Source: an uncultured Victivallis sp.
GTDB taxonomy: Bacteria; Verrucomicrobiota; Lentisphaeria; Victivallales; Victivallaceae
Reading direction: 5' to 3'
NCBI RefSeq assembly: GCF_944391105.1
Contig: NZ_CALXSK010000047.1
Location: forward strand, 1-33,963
Length of the DNA stretch: 33,963 bases
Of the stretch, positions 9,621 through 19,900 are shown piece after piece. Within the stretch, counting starts at the first letter, position 1; each line of letters begins with the position of its first letter. The notes under the pieces are model-generated. The model was not told where the DNA came from, did not search any database, and was given only the letters and a program-made list of their open reading frames with translations. A program made the translations under genes and the position numbers.

Positions 9621-12600
9621 AGCTTTTTTCGCCAAACCGGTTTCCATGGTTCTTCGCGGGGAGCCAGAACTGCAGAGAGTGGAACTCTGGATTCGTTCCG
9701 ATTTCAACGGACATGTCAAACTCCGGGTGTTTCATGACGACGTCCGGGCGGGGGAGGATTTTGACATCGCACTGGAGAAGGGGAAAAACAGACCGTTCAT
9801 CATGGTTCCGGCTCCTGCTGCGGAAGTCGCGGGACGCATGGAAATTTTCGGCGCCGGAGGAGAAAAACTCGCGGAGTGGCGGGAGCGCTGGTTTCCGCCG
9901 CGGGAGTGGGTCATCTACATTATGAGTTCGTCTCATACCGACATCGGTCTTCATAATTCGCAGTATTTTCAACGCTGGCAAAGCGAGAATTTCATCGATG
10001 AAGCCGTGAAGTTGTCGGATGAGGCGGAAAAACGCAATCCTCCGCTGGACTACCATTATCTCATGGAGGGATCCTGGTTCTGGAACAATTACGGCATGGA
10101 CCGCGGTCGAAGTGCCGCGTTGAACATCCGGGACCATTATATCCGGAGCGGAAAACTCGGCGTCTGCTGCGGAATCGCGGGCAATCATACGCAGACATAT
10201 GGTCTGGAGGAGATGTGCCGCAGCGCATATACGCGCAGGAAGCTGGAGGATCAGTGGGGAATCGAATCCCATACGATGAGCATGATAGACAACAACGGCA
10301 TAAGCTGGTCATTGATCGCTCCTTATGCGGAGGCCGGGTATCGGAATGTCATTTTTGCTCCGAATCCATGGAATCCGCTCCCGTCGACCGTCTGGCGAAG
10401 CAACATCCAGGTTCCCGGATATTCCTGGAATCCGGATGCGAACGGCGGTGGCTCGCGCATAGATGTCCGGTACGACTCGGATTTGCCGATGGTCTTTTAC
10501 TGGATGGCGCCGGACCGGGAGAGTCGACTGCTGGTCTGGTGTTCGACCGGGTACGACTGGGGCAGCTGGCGGTTCGGTTTGCGTCCCCGTCAGGAAGCGG
10601 ACTTTGCGACCATTCAACGAATGGAGTCCGCCACCGCGGAGACGCTCCCGCTGCTGGAGTCGAAGTATCCGTACGACCTCTGGTTCGCCGTTTGTTACTC
10701 GGACGACGAAAAACCGAATTTGAAGCTCGCGGAAACGTTTGTCGCGTGGAATGCAAAATGGAAATCTCCGCAGTTCAAACTCGTCGGCGATCCGGATGAG
10801 CCGTTTGAACTTCTGCGCCGCCGGTTCGACCCGCAGATTCCGACCTTGCACGGCGACATCACGGGCGGTTGGTACCAACATCCCGCGGCGGCTCCCGATT
10901 GCCTTGCGGATAAATTCGCGGCCGACCAGGAATTGCCGACCGCGGAGAAACTTTCGGTTCTCGCCGCGCTGGTGAATCCGGAATACCGTTATCCGGCGGA
11001 AACTTTCCGGCGAGCCTGGCATGCACTGCTGCTGAACGACGAACACTCCTACGGCACGAGCGGTTATCAGGGACGGCGCGTTTACGAAACCTGGCTCCAG
11101 CATCGCGACTGGATCGATTTCGCCGCCCGGACGGCACGGGAGGAAACCCGGAAAGCCATGGAGACCCTCGTTTCGGAGATTTCTCTTGATGCGGAATCCA
11201 TCGTCGTTTTCAATCCGGCCGCTTTTCCCCGCCGGGAGCGCGTTGCCGTTCCGGGTCGAGGCGAATTTCTGACTCCGGAGATTCCGGCTCTGGGGTATAA
11301 AGCCATTGCGGTATCCTCCGTCAGGGGGGAGCAGAGGAAACTTGTGCCGCTTTCTGCACCATGCGTTCTGGAGAATCGTTATTACCGGATCCGGTTTGCC
11401 GGGGATGGTTCGTTTCTTTCTGTTTACGACAAGGAGCTCAAGCGTGAACTTTTCGACCAGAAAGCTCCGTTTCGGGGAAATCAGTTCGTTTATACGAATG
11501 ACAATCACCGAAGTTTCTTCACGCAGGCCGACGGCGCCCGCTTCGAATATGGAGAAAATGCGCTTGTTCAAACCGTGCAAATCCGGACGACGGAACCGGT
11601 GTCCGGAGCCGCGGTGGAGATGACCGTCACGTTGCCCGCTTACGAAAAACGCATCGACCTGGAGATTCGCCTCGATCATGTCCGCGATGTGATCAACAAT
11701 CACAGATATTACCGTTACGGCTATTTCGCATTCCCGTTCCTGGTGGAAAACGCTTCGCGGAAAGTGCATCTGAATGGATGTGTGGCTTCTCCCGGTCCGG
11801 ACGGGCAGACCGGTCATGGCACGGAAACCTATCTCGCCGCCCGGGAGTGGTGCTGCGTCGAAAACGACGCCTTCGGAATCGCGTTGTTTCTGCAGGACAG
11901 CCAACTTGTCGAGTTCGATCACATCCACCCGGACAAGACCGACTGTTACATGAATGAAACGGGATCTGCGGTTTACGCCTATTTGTTCAACGACTGGCTT
12001 CAGATGCATTCCCCCGGAGGATCCCACGTGAATCTGCGCTTCCGTTTCTCCCTGGCGTCTTATTGCGGAGATTTCCGGATGGCGGGGATTCCGGAGATGG
12101 CGGAACGTCTGGCAAATCCTCTCGTCTGTCAGGTTTCTCCGCCCCGCAAAGGGGGGCTTCCCCGGGAAAAGAGTTTTCTCTCTCTGCCCGCCGGAATGCG
12201 TCTGCTCACATTGAAGCGGGCGGAAAGCGGAGATGGCGTGGTTCTGCGTGTACAGGAAACGCATGGAAGGGAACGGCAGGTCGCGGGACCGGAGCTGGCC
12301 GGAGTTTCTCCGGTTCGCGTTTCCGTTGATGAAAGGGCTTTTTCTGATACGGGAAAATGTCTGCCGTTCGGCACTGCCACATTCCTGTATCGTGGTTTGT
12401 CGATCCAGGAAGAGGAGATCTCCGAACCCGGGGAGGGGACCCGGCCTGCGCCGATCGGCAGTTGGTATACGGGACTCATCACCGAGCCGATGGCGTGCTG
12501 CGGAGCCATGGATGGACAGCTCTATCTGATCTGGGGGCAGAACATGGAGAAAAATCTCTCCCATTACGAGTTGTACCGTTCCGGCGAGAGTGGTTTTTCG

Positions 12601-12786
12601 CCGGGGCCGGCATCTTTTGTGGCCCGGGTTGAACCGGGGCCTTACCGGGTCGGATTGTATGAAGATTCCGGGCTGGCGGTTCATTCCCGGTATTATTACC
12701 GACTTCGCGCGGTAAACCGGGAAGGGGTTCCCGGACCGTTCAGCCGGGAGTTTTCCGGACTCACCAGAGAAGCTTCTGCTTGTTGA
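9610..12786 (+). CDS. Divergent GH38-like glycosidase with C-terminal Fn3 domain
   Basis: 1058 aa from ATG 9610, which follows AGGGGA and overlaps the GH3 stop by 11 nt. The open frame extends upstream to 9481, but that part is antisense-like sequence over the GH3 gene. It resembles the GH38 N-terminal domain: S-S-H-T-D-I-G-L gives the probable metal ligands His109 and Asp111, I-D-N-N-G-I-S-W gives the probable nucleophile Asp227, and N-D-E-H-S-Y-G-T gives His479 in place of the usual H-D-x-x-x-G-T. The GDGGGGP block of the first GH38 gene is not seen. Residues of about 970-1055 look like a fibronectin-III domain (Y-E-L-Y-R-S through Y-Y-Y-R-L-R-A-V-N). No signal peptide. It is a distant GH38 relative, so its substrate may differ from mannose. 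Confidence 0.82.
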   Translation: MKIEAFFAKPVSMVLRGEPELQRVELWIRSDFNGHVKLRVFHDDVRAGEDFDIALEKGKNRPFIMVPAPAAEVAGRMEIFGAGGEKLAEWRERWFPPREWVIYIMSSSHTDIGLHNSQYFQRWQSENFIDEAVKLSDEAEKRNPPLDYHYLMEGSWFWNNYGMDRGRSAALNIRDHYIRSGKLGVCCGIAGNHTQTYGLEEMCRSAYTRRKLEDQWGIESHTMSMIDNNGISWSLIAPYAEAGYRNVIFAPNPWNPLPSTVWRSNIQVPGYSWNPDANGGGSRIDVRYDSDLPMVFYWMAPDRESRLLVWCSTGYDWGSWRFGLRPRQEADFATIQRMESATAETLPLLESKYPYDLWFAVCYSDDEKPNLKLAETFVAWNAKWKSPQFKLVGDPDEPFELLRRRFDPQIPTLHGDITGGWYQHPAAAPDCLADKFAADQELPTAEKLSVLAALVNPEYRYPAETFRRAWHALLLNDEHSYGTSGYQGRRVYETWLQHRDWIDFAARTAREETRKAMETLVSEISLDAESIVVFNPAAFPRRERVAVPGRGEFLTPEIPALGYKAIAVSSVRGEQRKLVPLSAPCVLENRYYRIRFAGDGSFLSVYDKELKRELFDQKAPFRGNQFVYTNDNHRSFFTQADGARFEYGENALVQTVQIRTTEPVSGAAVEMTVTLPAYEKRIDLEIRLDHVRDVINNHRYYRYGYFAFPFLVENASRKVHLNGCVASPGPDGQTGHGTETYLAAREWCCVENDAFGIALFLQDSQLVEFDHIHPDKTDCYMNETGSAVYAYLFNDWLQMHSPGGSHVNLRFRFSLASYCGDFRMAGIPEMAERLANPLVCQVSPPRKGGLPREKSFLSLPAGMRLLTLKRAESGDGVVLRVQETHGRERQVAGPELAGVSPVRVSVDERAFSDTGKCLPFGTATFLYRGLSIQEEEISEPGEGTRPAPIGSWYTGLITEPMACCGAMDGQLYLIWGQNMEKNLSHYELYRSGESGFSPGPASFVARVEPGPYRVGLYEDSGLAVHSRYYYRLRAVNREGVPGPFSREFSGLTREASAC

Positions 12787-12974
12787 GCAGACGGACGCCG
12801 GAGGCGGACCGGTCTTTTCAGTGGAGCCGCCCCCTCCCGTGGAAATTCGCCAAATAAGCCGGAATCCGGCGGAAACACGGCGGTTTCAGGCGCGGGGGGG
12901 GCCTGGGCTGCTGCGCACAATGCGTGTTTCCGGTTTGAAATCACAAATCGGTATTGATTCTCCTTTTTTTGCTA

Positions 12975-13003
12975 TTCATAAAATGCCATCCTGGTATTAT
13001 ACT
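12975..13003 (+). promoter_or_regulatory. Predicted promoter of the glycyl-radical operon
   Basis: TTCATA at 12975-12980 and TATACT at 12998-13003 are separated by 17 nt, a good sigma-70-type spacing, and sit just before AGGAGG at 13018-13023. The rest of the gap from 12787 holds small GC-rich stems (for example GCCGG at 12858-12862 with CCGGC at 12866-12870) and an 8-G run, but no T-tailed terminator and no gene that I can support. Confidence 0.5.
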
Positions 13004-13032
13004 ATATGCAAGGCAACAGGAGGATGGAATCG

Positions 13033-13974
13033 ATGAACGATACGGAAAATCTGGAGTCGCAGGTGACGGGCCGGTATGTTGAGGTCAAGCGGTTTGCCGT
13101 TCATGACGGGCCGGGCATTCGGACGACCCTGTTTTTGAAGGGATGTCCGCTTTCGTGTATCTGGTGCCACAATCCCGAGACGATCTCCGGGAAGCCGGAA
13201 CTCGGGTTTCATGAGAGTTGCTGCATCCATTGCGGCGAATGTGCGAAGGTGTGCGATTGCCATTCGGTGTCGGCGACGGAGCACCGGATTGACCGGAAGC
13301 GCTGCACGGTTTGCGGCAAGTGTCTGGACGCGTGCATGTTTGGTGCTCTTGAACTTTACGGGAAAACGATCACTCCGGAGGCTGCCGCGGAATTGTTTCT
13401 TCGCGACCGGATGTTTTACGCGGAGAACGGCGGCGCGACGCTCTCCGGCGGGGAGCCGCTGCTTCAGAGCGAATTCTGCGCGCGGCTTCTTTCTCTGCTG
13501 AAACGCGATGCGATTCATTGTGCGGTCGATACCAGCGGAGCGGTTCCGTGGGAAGCGTTCGAGCGGGTGCTGTCCTGCACCGATCTTTTCCTCTACGATT
13601 TGAAGAGCATCGATCCGGTTCGTCACAAGGAGTTTACCGGGTGTGACAACCGGCTGATCCTCGAAAATCTGCAACGTCTCGACGCAACCGGAATTCCGAT
13701 TGAGATTCGCATGATTCAGGTGCCGGGACTTAACATGAACGCCGAGGAGATTGCCCGTGCGGCGGATTTTCTCGCCGCAAGGAAACATGTCTCCGCCGTC
13801 CGGTTGCTGCCGTATCATGCGCTGGCCCGTTCGAAATACCGGGCCGTCGGTCGGCGCGACACCATGCCGGAGGCGGCTTCCCCCTCTTACGAAGATCTGG
13901 AACGCAGTGCCGCGATCCTGCGGGAGCGCGGATTGAAAGTCATTCATTCTCTGGAACTTGCTGATGGAAAGTGA
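13033..13974 (+). CDS. Glycyl-radical enzyme activating protein (radical SAM)
   Basis: 313 aa. It would use S-adenosylmethionine and a [4Fe-4S] cluster to install the glycyl radical on its partner. The radical-SAM motif is Cys38-x3-Cys42-x2-Cys45 in F-L-K-G-C-P-L-S-C-I-W-C-H-N-P-E. A ferredoxin-like insert carries two more clusters: Cys64, 67, 70, 74 and Cys91, 94, 97, 101. That insert is found in activases of the non-PFL glycyl-radical enzymes (for example the CutD and HpdA types) and is absent from short PflA. The SAM-binding G-G-E-P is at 139-142. I chose ATG 13033 because AGGAGG at 13018-13023 is 9 nt upstream; the frame also has ATGs at 13006 and 13024, one before and one touching that ribosome site. 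Its partner follows 8 nt downstream. It is oxygen-sensitive chemistry, indicating an anaerobe. Confidence 0.92.
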   Translation: MNDTENLESQVTGRYVEVKRFAVHDGPGIRTTLFLKGCPLSCIWCHNPETISGKPELGFHESCCIHCGECAKVCDCHSVSATEHRIDRKRCTVCGKCLDACMFGALELYGKTITPEAAAELFLRDRMFYAENGGATLSGGEPLLQSEFCARLLSLLKRDAIHCAVDTSGAVPWEAFERVLSCTDLFLYDLKSIDPVRHKEFTGCDNRLILENLQRLDATGIPIEIRMIQVPGLNMNAEEIARAADFLAARKHVSAVRLLPYHALARSKYRAVGRRDTMPEAASPSYEDLERSAAILRERGLKVIHSLELADGK

Positions 13975-13982
13975 GGCTTGCA

Positions 13983-16199
13983 ATGGAATTCGGCAGATTC
14001 GAACAGGATCGGGAATATCTGAACAGGAAATTCCAGAATCCGGAATTCGACCCCTCGACCGGGCTCGACAACGAAACTCTGAAGCACCAGACCCTGGCGC
14101 TCGCGGAAGAACTGACCGCTCTTCCGCGCCCGGTGGTCAAGGCTCGCTGCTTCGAGTTCATCGCCCGCAACATGCGCATCGATGTGAATCCGCACGACTG
14201 GTTTCCGGCTTTCGGTTGTTATGACCGGTTCGACCGGCCGCTCACACCGGTTCTTGACCGGTTTCGCGAGGAGGTTTGCGCGACGAAGGTCGAGCATCGT
14301 GAATTGTGGGAGGCGCTCAAGCGCTCCGGCGCGACCAATATCTGGATCGATTTCGACCACTCCGTTCCGGACTGGGAGGCGATTCTGCCGCTCGGATTCC
14401 CCGGAATTCTCGAACGGGTGCGCACTTATCGGAAAAAACATGAGTCGCAGGGGACGCTGACGCCGCGCGCGAAGGCGTATTTCGAGGGGATGGAGATCAC
14501 GTATCTTTGCGTCCTGGAAACACTTGACCGGTTTCGGAGTCTCGCCTTGCGCAACGCAGACGGCAGCGGACGCCTCGAACGCGAGGCCGAATGTCTGCGG
14601 CAGTTGCGCGACGGCGCGCCGCGCGATACTTACGAGGCGCTCTGCTTTGTCTATCTCTACTTCATGTTCGGCGAGTACGTCGACCGTATGCAGGTGCGTT
14701 CGCTCGGCAACCTGGATAATCTGCTGTTTCCTTATTTCGAACGGGATATCGCGAGCGGACACTTTTCGGAATCCCAGATTCGGGAACTCTTCGACTACTT
14801 CATGATGCAGTGGGCGTCGATCGACAACTACTGGGGACATCCCTTTTATCTCGGCGGCACGGATGCGGCGGGGAAGAGCCGCATCAACGCACTTTCCTAT
14901 CTGATTCTGGAGGAGTTCGACAAACTTTCGGTGCCGACTCCGAAGATCCAGTTGAAGATTGCCGCGAACACGCCGGACCGGTTTCTCGATCAGGCGTTGA
15001 AGATGATTCGGCGCGGCAACAGCAGTCTGGTGTTTCTCGGGGAAGAGGGGCTGCGTCATGTCATGACCGGGCTCGGTATGACCGAGGAGGATGCCCGGAA
15101 CTGCGACATCCGCGGCTGCTACGAATTCGCCGCGCGCGGGCTGCACAACAGCAATGAGACCGCCTGTGGACACCTGAACATGCTCAAGGGAATCGAACTC
15201 GTGTTCCACAACGGAACCGATCCCGGAACCGGGCTCGCGGTCGGTGTCGGGACCGGAGAACTCGACGAACTCCGCTCTTTTGACGACTTCTACCGCGCCT
15301 ATACCGAGCAGCTTGCGAAGATCATTGAGGATAATATTCTTTGTGTGAACGACTTCGAACGTTTTCTCGACGAGATCAATCCTGCGAATTTCTTTTCCGC
15401 GACGATTCTTCACAGCCTTGAAACGGCCGAGGACGCGTTCTCCCGCGGCAGCTATTACAACAACACGACGTTGCTGAATGCCGGATTCGGTTCCGCGCTG
15501 GACGCGCTTGCCGCGATTCGGGAGTTCGTCTATGAAAAGCGGGAGCTGACACTCGCGGAATTCCGGGAGATTCTCGCGGCGAACTGGGCGGGACACGAAA
15601 AACTCCGCCGCCGGATCCTGAACAGCTCCCGTAAATACGGAAACGGCGATGAGAGCGTCGACCGTTACGCCGATCAGCTGAGCCGTTTCATCGGCACACG
15701 GATCAACGGCCGCCCGAACGCGCGCGGCGGCATCTGGGAAGCCTCCGCCCATTCGGCCCGGCAGTTCATCGAACTCGGCGAAAAAACCGGCGCAACGCCG
15801 GACGGACGGCTGGCGGGGGAGGAGATGTCCAAGAACCTCTCCCCTGTTCAGGGAGCGGATGTGAGTGGCGTCACCGCGCTGATCGAGTCCGCCGTAAGCA
15901 TCGATTCAGGCTGTTTCCCCGGTGACTTCCCGCTCGACGTGATGCTGCACCCGTCGGCGGTTGCCGGAGACGAGGGGCTGGCCGCGTGGCGGACCCTGAT
16001 CCACACCTACATGGCGCACAACGGGCTGGCGATCCACTTCAACGTCTTCGACGCCGCGACGCTCCGAGATGCACAGCAGCATCCGGAAAAATATGCCGGA
16101 CTGCAGATCCGCGTCTGCGGCTGGAATGTCAGGTTTGTCGAGCTCGCTCCACGCGAGCAGGAAATGTACATCCGCCGCGCCGAACGGATCGCCCCGTAG
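13983..16199 (+). CDS. Glycyl-radical enzyme, PFL family, unknown substrate
   Basis: 738 aa from ATG 13983 (GTGAGG 6 nt upstream; a GTG at 13971 is a poorer start). The C-terminal glycyl-radical loop reads R-V-C-G-W-N-V-R-F with Gly713 as the radical site, followed by the usual R-E-Q-E helix. The thiyl cysteine is Cys379 in I-R-G-C-Y-E-F with Glu381 two residues on. The C-x-E arrangement matches dehydratase and lyase members such as CutC and glycerol dehydratase (G-C-V-E) and not pyruvate formate-lyase, which has two adjacent cysteines. Tyr between Cys and Glu is unusual. At 738 aa it is shorter than CutC-type enzymes. No microcompartment shell gene, aldehyde dehydrogenase or alcohol dehydrogenase lies nearby. 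The substrate is not identifiable. A weak stem overlapping the stop (CCGT at 16194-16197, ACGG at 16203-16206) with CTTTTT may end the transcript. Confidence 0.9.
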   Translation: MEFGRFEQDREYLNRKFQNPEFDPSTGLDNETLKHQTLALAEELTALPRPVVKARCFEFIARNMRIDVNPHDWFPAFGCYDRFDRPLTPVLDRFREEVCATKVEHRELWEALKRSGATNIWIDFDHSVPDWEAILPLGFPGILERVRTYRKKHESQGTLTPRAKAYFEGMEITYLCVLETLDRFRSLALRNADGSGRLEREAECLRQLRDGAPRDTYEALCFVYLYFMFGEYVDRMQVRSLGNLDNLLFPYFERDIASGHFSESQIRELFDYFMMQWASIDNYWGHPFYLGGTDAAGKSRINALSYLILEEFDKLSVPTPKIQLKIAANTPDRFLDQALKMIRRGNSSLVFLGEEGLRHVMTGLGMTEEDARNCDIRGCYEFAARGLHNSNETACGHLNMLKGIELVFHNGTDPGTGLAVGVGTGELDELRSFDDFYRAYTEQLAKIIEDNILCVNDFERFLDEINPANFFSATILHSLETAEDAFSRGSYYNNTTLLNAGFGSALDALAAIREFVYEKRELTLAEFREILAANWAGHEKLRRRILNSSRKYGNGDESVDRYADQLSRFIGTRINGRPNARGGIWEASAHSARQFIELGEKTGATPDGRLAGEEMSKNLSPVQGADVSGVTALIESAVSIDSGCFPGDFPLDVMLHPSAVAGDEGLAAWRTLIHTYMAHNGLAIHFNVFDAATLRDAQQHPEKYAGLQIRVCGWNVRFVELAPREQEMYIRRAERIAP

Positions 16200-16232
16200 C
16201 AGACGGCTTTTTCACGACAGCGGCGGGTCGGG

Positions 16233-16952
16233 TCAGTAATATCGCCACTTGACCTTGCCGTTGTTGTAGTTCGGCCAGTCGTCCTCGATCCCCTGGACCA
16301 CTTCCGTGACCCGCAGCGTTGCGACATGACCGTCGATGAAGAGCACATTGTTCTGTTCGCCGCCATGGTAGGAGACCACACTGCGGTTTCCGCCGGATGG
16401 AACCGTGATCGCCCAGACGCCGTTTCCCTGGTTCTGGCTGGAGGCCTCGCAGGAGTAGAGCGTGAGCGAAGGCTGTTTGACCAGTCCGAGTTTCCGCGGA
16501 ACGGTGCCGATCTGATTGTTGATTCCGTAGACCGGCTGGTCGTCATCCCGTTCATTGATGTAGCCGGGGCACTGCAGCACCTTGCAGGCGCGGCCGGATT
16601 TGCTGTATGTGTCGTAGTAACGGAAGTTCGATGGTCCGGGCAGATAACCCTTTGTCACGAGCGCCACATACCAGCGGTTGCTGTTGTCCCCCATATTGTC
16701 GCTCAAGACCGTCACATGCATCGGCAGGATGATTTCGTTGTTGTCGCTCATGTAACTGAGCACGGCCAGCCCGATCTGCTTCATGTTGTTGACGCAGGTC
16801 GTCGTTTTCGCGCGCTCCCGCGCCTGGTTCAGGGCCGGTAGAAGCATCGAGGCCAGAATCGCGATGATCGCAATCACCACGAGGAGCTCGATGAGGGTGA
16901 AACAACGGGAAGAAATTCCGGAGAAGGAGAAGGGCCGATGAATGGGTTTCAT
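16233..16952 (-). CDS. Type II secretion/type IV pilin-like pseudopilin
   Basis: 239 aa with a 17-residue basic leader and the prepilin helix starting [12 protein letters not shown]. The next thirty or so residues (through N-Q-A-R-E-R-A-K) are identical to the pseudopilin at 83-868, while the rest differs. The residue before the cleavage site is Cys (S-R-C-F-T-L-I-E), again not Gly. The C-terminal element S-Y-H-G-G-E through F-I-D-G-H-V is an H-X9-DG-type motif with 10 intervening residues. AAAGGAAA lies 8 nt before the start. It follows the LamG/GH39-like gene by 27 nt on the same strand, so it is probably the last gene of that LacI-controlled operon. It converges with the glycyl-radical gene across only 33 nt. 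Confidence 0.9.
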   Translation of the reverse strand: MKPIHRPFSFSGISSRCFTLIELLVVIAIIAILASMLLPALNQARERAKTTTCVNNMKQIGLAVLSYMSDNNEIILPMHVTVLSDNMGDNSNRWYVALVTKGYLPGPSNFRYYDTYSKSGRACKVLQCPGYINERDDDQPVYGINNQIGTVPRKLGLVKQPSLTLYSCEASSQNQGNGVWAITVPSGGNRSVVSYHGGEQNNVLFIDGHVATLRVTEVVQGIEDDWPNYNNGKVKWRYY

Positions 16953-16979
16953 GGTATCATTTCCTTTCTTTGAATGGGA

Positions 16980-19900
16980 TTACATCGCCACACCGCTGAT
17001 GGCCAGTACGATCGGCGTCTGGTGGCCGGAACGGGAGCGGACGTCGATCGATTGGATCTCCACGTCTGTCCGGGGATTCTGCCACTCGAACATCCGCAGA
17101 TAACGCCAGGCCGGAATTCCGGTCATCGTATTGCTGACCTGAACCGGGATCGGCCGCGACTCCTCTTTCGGATTGTAGCCGAACCACCAGTTGTTGTTGT
17201 TTTTCGGAATGTCCATCTCTATTTCGACACTTTCCCCGTCCGCGTAATGGATGACGTAACTGCCGATCACACCCGGCGTTCCCCATGAGGCAGACTGCAG
17301 GAAATAGAGGTTCCGCACCTTGCGGTTGACCGGAATTCCGTTGACCGCCTCCGGCAGTTTCGGCGTCAGGTTGCGGCTCTTGAGCGTGATGACCGCACGT
17401 CCGTTGTTCGACGTCGGATCGATGAGGTCGAACGGCACGCCGTAAAATGTGCGCCGTCCGGTTTTGAGGTCGCGCATATCGTTCAGATCGCCTTCGTCGG
17501 CCCAGCCGCCCCGGCCGTCTCCGGCGACTTCATCGGCGAGCCCCATGTTGCAGAAACTGCGCAGATCGACCGTGAAGAGTTTGGAGGGAGCCTCGGCCGG
17601 AGCCGAATAGTCCGGCAGCAGCGGCACGCCGTGGCCGGTGTCGACATGTTCCGGAACGTAGGGACGGGAGGGATTCTCCACCGCCAGTTCGGCCTTTTCC
17701 AGAGCGTGTGCCACATCTTCCGCCGCGGCGTTCAGCGCGAGATAGGCGGGTTCTTCCGTGACCGGGACGGGGCCGGCCGGATCGAACGGGAGATCATTCC
17801 CCATCAGATCGATGCGTTTCCCCCCTCCCGGCCAGGTTGTGCGAAGTTCCATTTTCCCCTCCGGGCCGCACCAGAAGAGCACCCGGCTCTGTGCCGGATC
17901 GCTTTTATGCCGGAAAACGAGCGCCCAGAACCGCTGATTTTCCCGCCGGATTGCCCGGAAGAATTTCGTGTAGTCGAGCTGCTCCTGCATGGCGGCGCGG
18001 GCCATCAGATAAGGTTTCGGGGCGTTGTTCACGTCGAGGGTCGAAAGATTGGAGTAGGCTTCATTGTGATCCGGCCCGATCCGATTTTGGAAATACATGA
18101 AATTCTTTTCGATTCCGAGCATTTGCAGAATCGCTTCGAACTGCACGGTTCCGATTGCGGTTTCGCGCCAGTTTTGCGGGGGGCGCTTCCCTTCGGGCGC
18201 GATGAGCGGAAAATCGACGCCGCGCAGGAAGGTCGTGCTTTCGACGCCTCCCTCCGAGTCCCACACCGGCAGCTCCCGGCCGTCGCCGTACTCCTTGAGG
18301 AGGGCGTTGAAGTGGTTGAGCGCGTCCTGAATTTTATCGAGTTTCGCCTCGGGCTCCTGCTGACCGGCGTAGATGTGGATCGAAAGGATGTCGAGATTTT
18401 TCAACGCCCCGGCTTTCGCGGCGCGGCGGTGCCAGACACGTGCGACGGTCGGGAAGCCTGCCGCCATGATCTTCGCCTCGGGATCGGCCCTGCGGGCCGC
18501 GCGAACCGCAATCTGGACGAGCTCGGCGAACTCCTCGGGGGTCCCTTTCCAGAACATGCTCACGTCGGGCTCGTTCCAGATCTCCCAGTATCGAATCTGC
18601 CCGCGGTAGCGTTTCACGGTCTCATAAACGTAGGTTTCGAATGCGGCGGGATCGGGGCGGAAACAGGAGTTGTAACCTTTGGATTCGGGACGCGGTCCGC
18701 CGGCCGCCGCCCAGTTCGGCGTCGTGAAGAGCTGCCCCAGAACCGGCATGTTGAGTTCCCTGAGTTCCTTGAGAACCGCATCGCCGCGCCACTCGAAGGG
18801 GCCGGGTTTCGGCTGGGCGTGCTCCCACCAGGTGGCCTGCAGCATGTTGTGGTTGCGCATCCAGTTCAAGCCGAGTTTGGCGGCCTGCCGCAGAAAGGCG
18901 CCTTCTGCCCAGCTGTTTACGTGATTCCCGAAAAAGCTGTCCGGATCGGGCTCCTGCCGTTTCTCCCAGCAGCCGAAGCTCGCGACGTCGCGGATGCACG
19001 ATTTGCCGTCCTTCCCCGGAAATGCGACTTCAACTTTGTAGATGCCGCGCTTCTGAACCGTGAAGGCGCGGTTCAGTTCGGTCACGGCGTTGGCGTCGAG
19101 CCGGAGCGGAACGGTTTCGGTCGCGACCGGCTCCATGTGAAAATTGCGCAGCGTGACCGTGAGCGGCAGCTCCACCGGATTGAGCGAATGGTTCTCGACC
19201 CGGATGACGGCATGGAACGGCTCTCCGGGTTTCACCACGGTCGACTCGGGGGAGAGTTCGCGCAACGGCAGTTTCAATGTGGCGGCGGGATCGGTTCCCT
19301 CGGCGAGTTTCCGGCGGCATTTGTACTGCATGGGCAGAGTGCGTTCAACCGGCTCAGCGACGAGCCCGAGTCCTTCTGGAATCAGTTCCGGATAGCCGCA
19401 GAGTTTGGCGATTTCCGCCGGGGCGAGGGCGCGGGTCCAGACCGCGAATTCGTCATATTCTCCGGGAAATTCCGCGAAGATGAATTCTCCTTCCGGCTGA
19501 ATCCGGTCCGGAAATACGGTGGTTTTACTCATTTTCGCCAATTCTCCGTCGAGCCAGATCGCCTTCTGCTGCGCGTTGCGATCCCAGGTGACTGCGAAAT
19601 GGTGCCATTCGCCCGGCTTCCAGCTGCGGATCGAACTTGTGCCGCAGCTGTAATCCCAGTGGAATTTACCGTCGTCGGTGCGGCCGGTCATGAAGCTGAT
19701 CCCGTCCGGAAAGAGCGTCAGCGCAAGGTGGCCGGCCCGGAAGTAGTGAAAATTCCCCTTGCGGTCGAGCCATTCGGGACCCGGCCGGAACCAGAAGGAG
19801 ACGGTTCCGGCGGCGGGATCGACGACGTCGTTCGAATTGAAATCCACACGGGCGAGTTTCGCGCCGTTCCCGACGATACCGGAGGCGAAGGCGGCGGGGG

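Noticed and set aside
13983..16199. Pyruvate formate-lyase proper
   Set aside because: The active-site cysteine is followed by Tyr-Glu and not by a second cysteine, and the activase has ferredoxin clusters absent from PflA.
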